DNA of 64,000 nucleotides. Source: Candidatus Manganitrophaceae bacterium. GTDB lineage: Bacteria; Nitrospirota; Nitrospiria; SBBL01; Manganitrophaceae. The stretch spans positions 186,001 through 250,000 of the forward strand of contig JACQEZ010000007.1 in the NCBI GenBank assembly GCA_016200325.1, read 5' to 3'. Both the position numbers and the translations under genes were made by a program. Under the pieces are notes generated by a model that worked only from the letters and a program-made list of their open reading frames with translations, was not told where the DNA came from and made no database searches. Positions 8,091 to 17,700 of this stretch are shown piece by piece. How positions within the stretch are numbered: position 1 is the stretch's first letter; every line of letters begins with the position of its first letter.

Positions 8091-8532
8091 GGTGCCATTA
8101 AATCAAAGCACCATTACGTCGTTATCGATCCATTGTTAAATTCATGTTAAAGATGACTCGATCTTTTTTCTCTAAAAGGGGGCGAGGAGTAGAACCGATC
8201 AGAGTGTCTATTTCCAATGGAGTGGCAACCCGTGGGGAAGGAATCGGGTTTCCTACATTCGCCTTCGAACGATGCGGTAGAATCTGAAATTGTTGTTTTT
8301 CAATATTGAAATGTCTAAATTGGGCTGTTTTGAATGGAGAGAAAAAGGGGTGGCTGGCCTTCGTGGATGATCTTAGAACTTTTTGTGTTGAGTCCTCAGT
8401 GAGATAGATTTATTTAGCAGTCGATTCATTCTCGCCCTCGCTTCAATACGTCTACTGAAGATATGCCAAAGCCTGACAATAAGGCCAGACAGCACAATCA
8501 CATTCCAAAATGATCTTCAACGGGCTGACAAT
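8091..8532. other. Intergenic region, probably decayed sequence
   Basis: About 440 bases without an acceptable gene or RNA. Stops occur in all frames. The last 60 bases or so are open in the frame of the following regulator pseudogene but no longer resemble the family, so this is probably its eroded 5' part. Confidence 0.4.
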
Positions 8533-9265
8533 CTTCATGACGGGGTCGCCGGTCCAGTCACAGACCGTCAGAAAATTTATTTTGCGCACTTGAAGACCTT
8601 AGATGAGATTGGAGAGCTTCCCTTTGAACTTCAGGCGAAGCTCTTACGCTTCCTTGAAGCGCGAACGTATACCCGTGTCGGCGGAAACAAGGAGCGGGAA
8701 ACCGATGTGCGCATCATTGCGGCAACCAACCGAGACCTACAGTCCGAAATTCAGAAGAGCCGATTCAGAGAGGATCTCTTTTACCGCATCAATGTTTTTC
8801 AAGTTCAGATCCCTCCAGTGAAAGACCGCCAGGAGGACATTCCAGATCTCGTTAATCATTTCCTCTCTCAGATGGCGGTAGGGCGATCGTGTCAGTTTAC
8901 TATTTCTCCTGAGGCGCTCGATGCGCTGTCAAAATACCCTTGGCCCGGAAACGTCAGGGAATTGAGAAATGTCATCGAAAGGGGCGACGGTGATCACTAC
9001 GGATGGACTGATCAAAGTAAGTGACTTGCCCCCGCTCTTCCCAATGGCCCCAACCTCAGCCGGTTCAGGCAGCTATCATGGACAGCTTATTCAATACCGC
9101 AAGCAGATTCTACTCTCGGCCCTAAAAGAGAGCGGCGGCAATCGGACTGAAGCGGCGAAAAAGCTTGGCCTTCATCGGACGGATTATGTTCGTAAGCTGA
9201 GGAATCTTGGAAAAGAAGGCGGTTCTGTCGCTGGAGAACATTCACAGGAGGTTGGGCAGGTGTGA
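8533..9265 (+). pseudogene. NtrC-family sigma54 activator remnant, truncated and frameshifted
   Basis: The frame from 8533 resembles the second half of a sigma54 AAA+ domain: LDEIGELPFELQAKLLRFLE (Walker B region), DVRIIAATNRDL, REDLFYRINVF and PWPGNVRELRNVIER. The receiver domain and Walker A are absent, and the GAFTGA loop reads GVAGP, i.e. damaged. At the G-run 8981-8984 the frame shifts by one: ATVITTDGLIKVSDLPPL continues in the frame ending at 9265, with a Fis-type helix-turn-helix (SGGNRTEAAKKLGLHR). Truncation, motif loss and frameshift together make this a pseudogene. Confidence 0.85.
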
Positions 9266-9472
9266 CAAGGAAGGCATAGATTTCTGAAGCGATTACGATT
9301 CCTTCTTCCCTTTTCGAAATACGCTCTGAACATTTTTTCTTGACTCTTCCAAAGTAAAAATTTTACTCCTTTTGGAGATATTTTATTAAAGTCTATACAC
9401 CAGGAGGTTTAAGTCCGACGATTCCTTCAGTAGTTCGAATTATACCTATTATATTCTAGATAATTAATTTAG

Positions 9473-9501
9473 TTGACAGGGAATGATCTAGCTGCTAATA
9501 T
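9473..9501 (+). promoter_or_regulatory. Strong sigma70 promoter of the RHS genes
   Basis: TTGACA (9473-9478), 17-base spacer, TAATAT (9496-9501), preceded by an AT-rich stretch. Predicted transcription start is about 30 bases before the ATG at 9540. It may serve both RHS genes, which are 34 bases apart. Confidence 0.65.
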
Positions 9502-9539
9502 CCCCGGCGTTTTTACATGCCATATTGGGAAGAGAAAAA

Positions 9540-12500
9540 ATGTTTCGATTAAGCCAGGTTCCGCTTCGGGATGTTTTAATAAATAAAGACGTTCCCACTA
9601 CCTTTCCTTTCCGTCTTATCCTAATCAGTACCAAAAGCCTGCGTCTCGCATCGGTGTTCTCTCTTCTTTCTATTTTTCTATTTAGTCTCTGTGGCTCAGT
9701 CGCGTGGGCTGCGGGCGATGAGACCCCATCGAATGGTGATCGTGCACCCGTAAGCAGCAATGAATCCTTTCAGAGCTCCCTATTTACTGGCGGCTTTTCA
9801 GATGCCATACCGATTATTGTCCCGCCCGGCACCAGGCTTCAGCCGACTCTCGCGCTTGCTTACAGCAGTGGTTCTGCCTCCTCCCAGTCGTTTCTAGGGG
9901 TTGGCTGGTCGCTCTCCGGATTAGGATCGATTGATCGGAGCAGCAAAAAAGGGGTGCCTCTATATGACGCCATCAATGGTAATCCGACCACAGGGACCGA
10001 TCAATACACACTGAACCTGGGTGCAACGCATGAGTTGGTTCATATCTCTAACGATGGCAGAAGTCCTTTCCACACCAAAATAGAAACCTTTCTTCGAATT
10101 GCTTTCACTACGATCTCACATCCTCATGCTACCAAAGGGGGATTTGCAACGGTGTACTGGGTTGTCACCGATAAGAATGGCACCCAATTCCGATTTGGAT
10201 TTAACGCTGATTCCAATGTTATCGCCCTAAATCCCGACGGGACTTCCAAACGAGCGACACGGGCATGGTATTTAGATCGAGTGGCCGATACACATGGTAA
10301 TTATATAGAAATTAGCTATGCCCAAGATACGCTCGACTCCACCCGGCCGAATAATGGAGGAGTTTATCCGTCAAAAATAACCTATACCAAAAATGATTCA
10401 GCTCCGCTTAATTCTCTTCGAACCGTCGATTTTGTCTATGAGCAGCAGCCAAGGCCCGATATCGTAACGGATTACAGCAGCGGCTCTTTAGTTAAAATTG
10501 ATAGACGCCTTAAATCAATCGACATTAAAGTCAGCGGGACTTTAGTCAGAAGTTATCAGCTGACTTATAAAATAAGTCCCGTTTCCGGAAAGTCTTTGTT
10601 TAAATCGATACAGCAAATCGGAGCGGAGGCTGCTTCGAATTCTCAGAACTCGTTGCCGCCGACGAGCTTTACCTATCAGGAGAATCTAGCTCAATGGGCA
10701 AAAAGCCCAGGCTGGGGTGCCAGCATCCCGGCGGCGTTATTAAAAGACGGTAAGTTTGACGGAGTTCAGGTCGTCGATGTGAATGGAGATAGCCTTCCAG
10801 ATTTTGTCAAAAGTATATCAACCGCGGCAGGTGGCTCCGTGAAGCAGGTCTGGTTAAACAATGGCAGTGGGTGGTCAGCTCCTAACGCTGCTTGGGCTAA
10901 TACCATCCCGACCTCCTTCACCATAGATGGAGTTGACAACGGGGTGAGGCTTATCGACGTCAATGGAGATGGGGCGCCTGATTTTGTCCAGAGTACTGCA
11001 ACTTCTAAAGCAGTCTGGCTGAACACCGGTAACGGCTGGAGTGCAACGCCTGACACTGCCTGGTCGGGGAGTATCCCAATTTCTTTTTTGGCTCCAGTCG
11101 AGAATATTGTCTTCGATCAAGGGGTGCAAGTAGTCGATGTGAATGGAGATGGCCTGCCTGATTTTGTTCAAAATCTTAAGATAGAAAACTATCAAAAGAA
11201 TCGCTGTGTACTCGTTCCAAATTGCCCGGGCAATCCCATCTGTGGAAACAGTTGCAACAAAGAGGCTACAACAGATTATTTTCTGGATAGCACCTCATCC
11301 TCGAAAGGAGTCTGGATTAATACGGGAAGTGGTTGGGCTCAAGATACAGGATTAACCAACGGCTTACCTGCAGAGCCGCTGACCAAAATAATTTCCAAGA
11401 AGGATGTCGCCAACTGCAACCCTGAATATGAGCCTGACCCGCCGCCTCATCCAGGATTAATTATCGGCTGTGTAATCAGTGATCAGGGCCTAATCACAAA
11501 TACGATCAGGCCAATTGATACTTGGACTCGTTTTATGGACGCAAATGGGGACGGTCTCTTGGATATCATTTCCAGCCTTGTAGATGGGCTAGGAAATTTC
11601 ATAACGAAGCAGATTTTTCTTAATACGGGCAAGGGCTGGATCAGTGATGCAGGCTACTCTAATTCAATTCCCAAGGGTCTTGCGAAGAAGGGGGCCGAGG
11701 TCGATGACTATACCTCGACCGGTACGGAGCTGATCAGTCTCAACGGAAATCGCGGATCGGATCTGGTTTCCTTCGAGCCGGATGGTGCGGGGAATTTCAC
11801 CCATTCGGTATTTCTTAATTGGCTCACTGGTTGGACGACGCAGGGCCCGGATCAGGATCAAAGGAATGCCGCATGGACAGCGGCGATTGCAGGCCTTCCG
11901 AAGGGTCAGCTGACCAACGATCGGCAGCTCGTCGGCCATCAGTTCATCGATCTTAACGGCGATGGGCTCCCGGACTTTCTCGTTAGCACACTGGATACCA
12001 GTACCAACACTCCCTTCAAAGAGGTCCATCTTGCCAACGGGCCTGCCCCAGATCTGCTGATTCAAGTTCAAAATAATTCCGGAGGAAAAACGATTGTCCA
12101 GTATAAGCCGGCCGTTCAGTATCTTGGGTCTGGTGGGGAGATCTTAAATTCAAAAATACCTTTTATTATTCAAACCGTCCAATCAATCATCAGCGACAGC
12201 GGGATCACAGGGCAGCCGTTGGGCTCCGTTAGCTACAGCTATTCGGGTGGACTTTTTGATGGGGCCAGCAGAGAATTTAGAGGCTTTCGCTCTGTAAAAG
12301 TAATGGATGCGGCAGGCACATATACCGAGACCTCCTTTCTGCAAGATAATATTTTTAAAGGAAGAGTTGATTTTACGGAGGTTCGAAATGGTCCGAACCC
12401 ATTGAACCTATTTAGCCGGGTTGTTAATTTCTGGGACTATACTTCGCACTATTCGGGAGTGCTTTTCCCCTTTCTTTTGAAAGAAGATCGGTATGTGCAC

Positions 12501-14720
12501 GATGGCTCAGACAGCCCTCAGCGAACAGAGACTCTCTATGAGTATGATCCCTATGGAAATATCAAAAAGGTCGATAGCCGGGGAGATCTGTCCAAAACAG
12601 GAGATGAGCGAGTAGATGGAGTCGACTTTATTTATAACGATACAGCCGATTTCTATATTGTTTCGCACCCCTCAAGAAAGTTCACGACCGATGATTTTGG
12701 AACACTTCTTACTCAAACATGGTTTGGCTATGATGTTGCTGTTCTCGATCCAGCAAATCCTTCCGCCGGTGGAGTTTCTCCGACCAGAGGAGATGTGACT
12801 AGTATTGTTGACTGGTTTCCGGAAGGTGCCAATCCGATGACCACATTCGGTTATGATGTTTATGGAAATCAGATCAAGATCACCGATGCCCGTGGAAATA
12901 GTTCAAAGACAGTCTTTGACAGCCTCTTTCACTCGGTACCTATTATTATGACGAATGCAAAAGAACAATCCGTTCTAAAAAAGTATTATGGTATTGATGT
13001 CCCGGTCAGCCCAGATGGCCCTATCCCAGGTTTGCTGGCTTCGGTTACCGATATAAATCAGATTACGGTTTCTTACAAGTACGATGCATTGGGACGAGTC
13101 ACACAGGAGATTATCCCCCCCGATACCGCAGCAACCCCGACCGTCCAGTACTCCTATGAGCGGGATGGTATTCCTCCAGAATCAACTTTAATGAAAAAAA
13201 GAGACACCTCTCCGAATGGCGGCGGAACCTTAGAGAGCGCTACTTTCACTGATGGTTTCGGACGGGTCATCCAGAGCAAGCGGGAGTCGCATGACCCGGC
13301 CACGCAAATTACAGTAGACCAAACCTATAATAACAGAGGACAGGTGGAGAGTAGCTCTATCCCTTATTTAGTTCAGGGGCCGCTCATTTATAGCTCCCCG
13401 CTGTCTCAACCGAAGACGACGACTTCATATGATCCGGTTGGCCGTGTTACCACAATCACCAATCCAGATGGCAGTTATGCCACCCTCACACCGCTTCAAT
13501 GGTCGACCACGATTATCAATTCAAATGGCCAGAAGCGCGTAGAGTCCCATGATGCATATGGACAGTTAATTAAAGTAGAGGAATATAAGGGAAATGATGG
13601 CAGAACCCCCCCCGCTGAAAGCTTTTCGCTCTATGCCACCACTGAATACCAATATGATCTCTTAGGACGGCTCAAAAAAGTCATTGATGAGAAGAAGAAT
13701 GAGACGGTCATAAATTATGACAGCTTAGGCCGCAAGAAATCGATGCGAGATCCTGACATTGGAAATTGGTCTTATGAATACGATGCAGTTGGAAATCTAA
13801 AAAGACAAGTCGACGCAAAAGGCCAATCAATCTATTTTAGTTATGATGCCTTAAACCGTCTTATCAGTAAGGGCTTCCAGGAGGATACTCGGCCGCCGAC
13901 AGTTCCCACGAATGTAACGGCTACACCTACCAGCACCGGATATGGAATAAGCGTTTCCTGGAATGCCTCCACCGACAATGCGCGCGTCGAGGCATATGAT
14001 GTTTTCAGAAATGGGAGTGCCACTCCGGTGGGGAGATCGACGACACTTAGTTTTATCGACACTAATCTCTCTCCCAATACGACGTATAGTTATACGGTTT
14101 CTGCAATTGACCCTGCCGGCAATGCTTCGGCTCAATCCTCTCCTTCCGCGAGCGGTACAACACGGCCAGATACTGTGAGTCCGGATGTGGCTCCCAGCAA
14201 TGCTTCTGCTGTGGCTGTGAGTGAAACACAGATGAACGTGACTTGGGTTGCGGCCCATGACGATGTCGGTATCGCCGGTTATAAGATTGAGCGGTTTGAC
14301 TCTGGTTGGGTTGAGATTGGAAGCTCTGCTGTACCATTCTTTGCAGACAACACTGTGACAGCTTGGAAATTCTGTGAGTACCGGGTCAGAGGGTATGATG
14401 CCGCAGGCAACTATAGTAATTACTCTGCATCCAGTCCTGGAGTACGGGCCCTGGATCTAACGCCGCCACCTCCGGTATCTGGTCTGCGGATGGTCGATTT
14501 TGGAGGTACTACCGTTTACCATCTAACTTGGAACCCCAGTGCAGACAACAGCGGTTTTCCGGTCCATTTTAATATCGTGAAGGGCCCCCCAAACCCAACA
14601 ACAAAATCTACCAATCAGTTTTTTTATGATTTTGATCGGACGGCAAGAGCGACATATACGGTTTATGAAATTGATGCTGCCGGCAATTTTAGCCAAGGTG
14701 TCTCAGTCACGTTTCCCTAG
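9540..14720 (+). CDS. SpvB/VCBS/RHS-repeat giant protein (TcB-like) ending in fibronectin III modules
   Basis: A 1726-residue exported protein. After a long signal (cleavage near SVAWA) comes a SpvB-like domain (about 55-370; PPGTRLQPTLALAYSS, SFLGVGWSLSG). Next are FG-GAP/VCBS repeats (DVNGDSLPDF, DVNGDGAPDF, DVNGDGLPDF, DLNGDGLPDF) interleaved to about residue 840, a TcdB-mid-like segment, and YD/RHS repeats (about 990-1445; YDALGRVTQE, YDSLGRKKSM, YDALNRLISK). The last 280 residues are three fibronectin III modules (from about 13888). It has no RHS core or toxin tip. This order matches Tc-toxin TcB subunits, which form half of a cocoon-shaped shell. ATG 9540 has GGGAAGAG upstream. The function here, adhesion or toxin delivery, is not known. 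Confidence 0.85.
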   Translation: MFRLSQVPLRDVLINKDVPTTFPFRLILISTKSLRLASVFSLLSIFLFSLCGSVAWAAGDETPSNGDRAPVSSNESFQSSLFTGGFSDAIPIIVPPGTRLQPTLALAYSSGSASSQSFLGVGWSLSGLGSIDRSSKKGVPLYDAINGNPTTGTDQYTLNLGATHELVHISNDGRSPFHTKIETFLRIAFTTISHPHATKGGFATVYWVVTDKNGTQFRFGFNADSNVIALNPDGTSKRATRAWYLDRVADTHGNYIEISYAQDTLDSTRPNNGGVYPSKITYTKNDSAPLNSLRTVDFVYEQQPRPDIVTDYSSGSLVKIDRRLKSIDIKVSGTLVRSYQLTYKISPVSGKSLFKSIQQIGAEAASNSQNSLPPTSFTYQENLAQWAKSPGWGASIPAALLKDGKFDGVQVVDVNGDSLPDFVKSISTAAGGSVKQVWLNNGSGWSAPNAAWANTIPTSFTIDGVDNGVRLIDVNGDGAPDFVQSTATSKAVWLNTGNGWSATPDTAWSGSIPISFLAPVENIVFDQGVQVVDVNGDGLPDFVQNLKIENYQKNRCVLVPNCPGNPICGNSCNKEATTDYFLDSTSSSKGVWINTGSGWAQDTGLTNGLPAEPLTKIISKKDVANCNPEYEPDPPPHPGLIIGCVISDQGLITNTIRPIDTWTRFMDANGDGLLDIISSLVDGLGNFITKQIFLNTGKGWISDAGYSNSIPKGLAKKGAEVDDYTSTGTELISLNGNRGSDLVSFEPDGAGNFTHSVFLNWLTGWTTQGPDQDQRNAAWTAAIAGLPKGQLTNDRQLVGHQFIDLNGDGLPDFLVSTLDTSTNTPFKEVHLANGPAPDLLIQVQNNSGGKTIVQYKPAVQYLGSGGEILNSKIPFIIQTVQSIISDSGITGQPLGSVSYSYSGGLFDGASREFRGFRSVKVMDAAGTYTETSFLQDNIFKGRVDFTEVRNGPNPLNLFSRVVNFWDYTSHYSGVLFPFLLKEDRYVHDGSDSPQRTETLYEYDPYGNIKKVDSRGDLSKTGDERVDGVDFIYNDTADFYIVSHPSRKFTTDDFGTLLTQTWFGYDVAVLDPANPSAGGVSPTRGDVTSIVDWFPEGANPMTTFGYDVYGNQIKITDARGNSSKTVFDSLFHSVPIIMTNAKEQSVLKKYYGIDVPVSPDGPIPGLLASVTDINQITVSYKYDALGRVTQEIIPPDTAATPTVQYSYERDGIPPESTLMKKRDTSPNGGGTLESATFTDGFGRVIQSKRESHDPATQITVDQTYNNRGQVESSSIPYLVQGPLIYSSPLSQPKTTTSYDPVGRVTTITNPDGSYATLTPLQWSTTIINSNGQKRVESHDAYGQLIKVEEYKGNDGRTPPAESFSLYATTEYQYDLLGRLKKVIDEKKNETVINYDSLGRKKSMRDPDIGNWSYEYDAVGNLKRQVDAKGQSIYFSYDALNRLISKGFQEDTRPPTVPTNVTATPTSTGYGISVSWNASTDNARVEAYDVFRNGSATPVGRSTTLSFIDTNLSPNTTYSYTVSAIDPAGNASAQSSPSASGTTRPDTVSPDVAPSNASAVAVSETQMNVTWVAAHDDVGIAGYKIERFDSGWVEIGSSAVPFFADNTVTAWKFCEYRVRGYDAAGNYSNYSASSPGVRALDLTPPPPVSGLRMVDFGGTTVYHLTWNPSADNSGFPVHFNIVKGPPNPTTKSTNQFFYDFDRTARATYTVYEIDAAGNFSQGVSVTFP

Positions 14721-14754
14721 TAGGTAGGATGAGCAGAACGATGAGAGTTATTGG

Positions 14755-17700
14755 ATGAAAAAGCCAGTCCTGACCTCTATTTATTTCTTTGTGGGCATCG
14801 TTTTTATTGCCCTCGGCTTGCCTAGTATTTCGTGGGGACAGACCTTTACAGATACCTTCGAGCGGTCCGATAGCACGAACATCGGACCCGATTGGAATGA
14901 ATATGCTTCCGATTTAGCAATTGTTTCTAATCAGGTTCGGAACCTAAATAGCGGTCCCAAGGCCGCGCAGTTTATGAAATCTATCGGACCGGACCAGGCG
15001 GTCTCGGTTGACTGTGGCGTCCTTGCCGCCAGTAACAGCTGTGCAGTGATGGCACGCTGGTCTGATCAGAGCAATTTCTATTTGGCCAGGTTAGATGTCG
15101 GAGCACAGAACATTGCTCTTTTTAAGGTAGTCGGTGGGACCCTGTCACCACTTGGAGCACTGGCTACGCGAACAATGACATATAATACATACTACCGCCT
15201 CCGCTTAGTTGTCTCGGGACCGTCTATTTCAATTTTCTTTGGGGATGAAGACAACGCTGCCATTTCAGTTTTGGACAATTCACTGACTTCTGGCAATTAC
15301 TCCGGCATCCTTGCTTCAGCTTCTGCCGCCAACACCGTTTTATTCGATAATTTTAATGTATCAGTCCCTATGATAGATAGCTTTGACCGCGCAGACGGCA
15401 CCAATCTGGGGTCCAAGTGGAATGAATATGGACCTGACCTGCAGATCTTCAGCAACCAGGTTAGAAACGCCGATTCGGGACTAAAAGTGGCTCAATTTAC
15501 GACTGCAATCGGCCCGGATCAGAATGTCTCGGTAGATTGTAAAGTCACCGCTTCGAGCAATAGCTGTGCGGTAATGGCACGATGGTCCACTACGAATAAT
15601 TTCTATGCCGCGCGGTTAGACGTCGGACAAGGGAATATTGCCCTTTTGAAAATGGTTAATGGGGTTTCGACACCGATCGGTACCACGGCGGCCCGTTCAC
15701 TTTCTGTCGATACCTACTATCGCCTTCGTCTGGTGATTAGAGGATCCACTTTGAGTGTCTATTTTGCTGGAGAGACCACGCCGGCTATATCAATTGCGGA
15801 TACCAGTCTGACGGTTGGCGATTACGCTGGAGTTTTGGCCGTTACCACAGGCGCTAATACAGCATGGTTTGATAACTTCGCTGCCAGCACTCCCTATCCT
15901 CTGAGTGACACTTTCGATCGGACGAACAGTAGCAATCTAGGAAGCAATTGGGACGAATATCAGCCGGATTTAGAGGTCTTTAACAACCAAATCCGAAATG
16001 TCGACATCAATGGTAAAGCGGCGAGATTCCGTCGATCAATCGGCCCCAATCAGGATGTTGCTGTCGACTGCGCGGTCATCGCAGCAAGCAATAGCTGTGC
16101 GGTCATCGCACGTTGGTCGAATTCAACTAACTTTTATACGGCCAGGCTCGATGCCGGAGCGGGAAACATTGCACTCTTAAAAATAGTCAACGGAGTGGCA
16201 GCCCCGGTCGGAACCGTCGCGGCCAGATCCCTCTCTTATAGTACCTATTACCGCCTCCGTCTGGTGGTCAATGGAAGCTTGCTCTCAGTTTTCTTTGCGA
16301 ATGAGGTGATGCCCGCCATCTCAGTGGTTGATACATCATTGAGTGCGGGAGATTATGCCGGAATTTTATCCGTCGCTAACGCAGCCAATACCACCTATTT
16401 CAATAATTTCAATGTGGGTCTCCCGCTGTCTGCACCGACCAACCTCGCGGCAATCGATACCGCCTCAGATCAAGGCGGCACCCTCAGTCTGTCGTGGACT
16501 GCTTCCCCCAATGCGGGAATAACGGAGCAGCGGATTTATCGAGCAACGACAAGTGGCGGGACCTATAGCCTCATTGCGACCATTCTGAATAACACGACCA
16601 CTTCCTACTCTGACGTAGGATTGACGAACGGAATAGTCTACTATTACGTAATACGGGCGTATGGCCCATATGAGAGTGTGAACAGCAACGAGGCACAAGC
16701 CAACCCTGTCGACAATGTCGCCCCTCACGTACCGATGACATTGCAGGCGACAGATGTAGCACCCGATTCAGGCGGAGCCCTGCTGCTGAGCTGGACCCCA
16801 TCGATTGATACCGATGTTACACAGCAGCGTCTTTACCGATCGACGATAGCCGGCGGTCCCTACTCGACGTTGGTTACTACACTGATGAACAATACTACTT
16901 CCAGTTATATAGATAACGGTTTGGTAAATGGAACGCCATACTACTACGTAATCAGGGCTTATGATGGAACCAGCGAGAGTGCCAACAGCACCGAGACCAG
17001 CGCTATCCCGCTAAATAACAGTGCGACGATCATTGGGCGCGTTACGAAATCTGACGGTTCAACGCTTTCTGGGGCCGACACCACAATCTATCAGGGTGGT
17101 ATTATAAAGGGCTCCGCCACATCAGGAAGCGATGGAAGGTACACGATTGCCAATCTGATCGCTGGCACTTATGAGCTGACCTGCAGCATCACTGGATATC
17201 TTACCCAGCGAACGGCAGTGGATGCTCCAGCAGGACAGACAACGGCCGCTGACTGTCAGCTGCAAGATGCAAATGGAATTGCAACGTTCAATTATGATGA
17301 AACCGGCGCCACATTTGGGAAAGGTCTAGGACAGCTGACCTCGGTGATTGATTCAACTGGGAATAAGGTGATCTTTCAATATAATGAACGGGGACGAGCC
17401 ATCGGTGAGACCCGAACGATCGATGGGATTAACTATACCTTTAGTAGCACATTCGACTCTTTAAATCGTCTCGATACAATTACCTATCCGGATAGCAGCC
17501 AGGTTCGATATCGCTACTTAAACAATGGACTTCTAGAAAAGGTTGACGATCCGCAAGCCGCTGCGGGCGCCACTCCTTATGTTCAATATTCCGGTTACAA
17601 TGTGTTAGGCCAGCCAAGTCTCCTCACCTTCGGAAATGGGGTGACAACCGCCTATGCTTATCAGGCGGATAACTTTAGACTCCATTCAATCCTTACTAAG

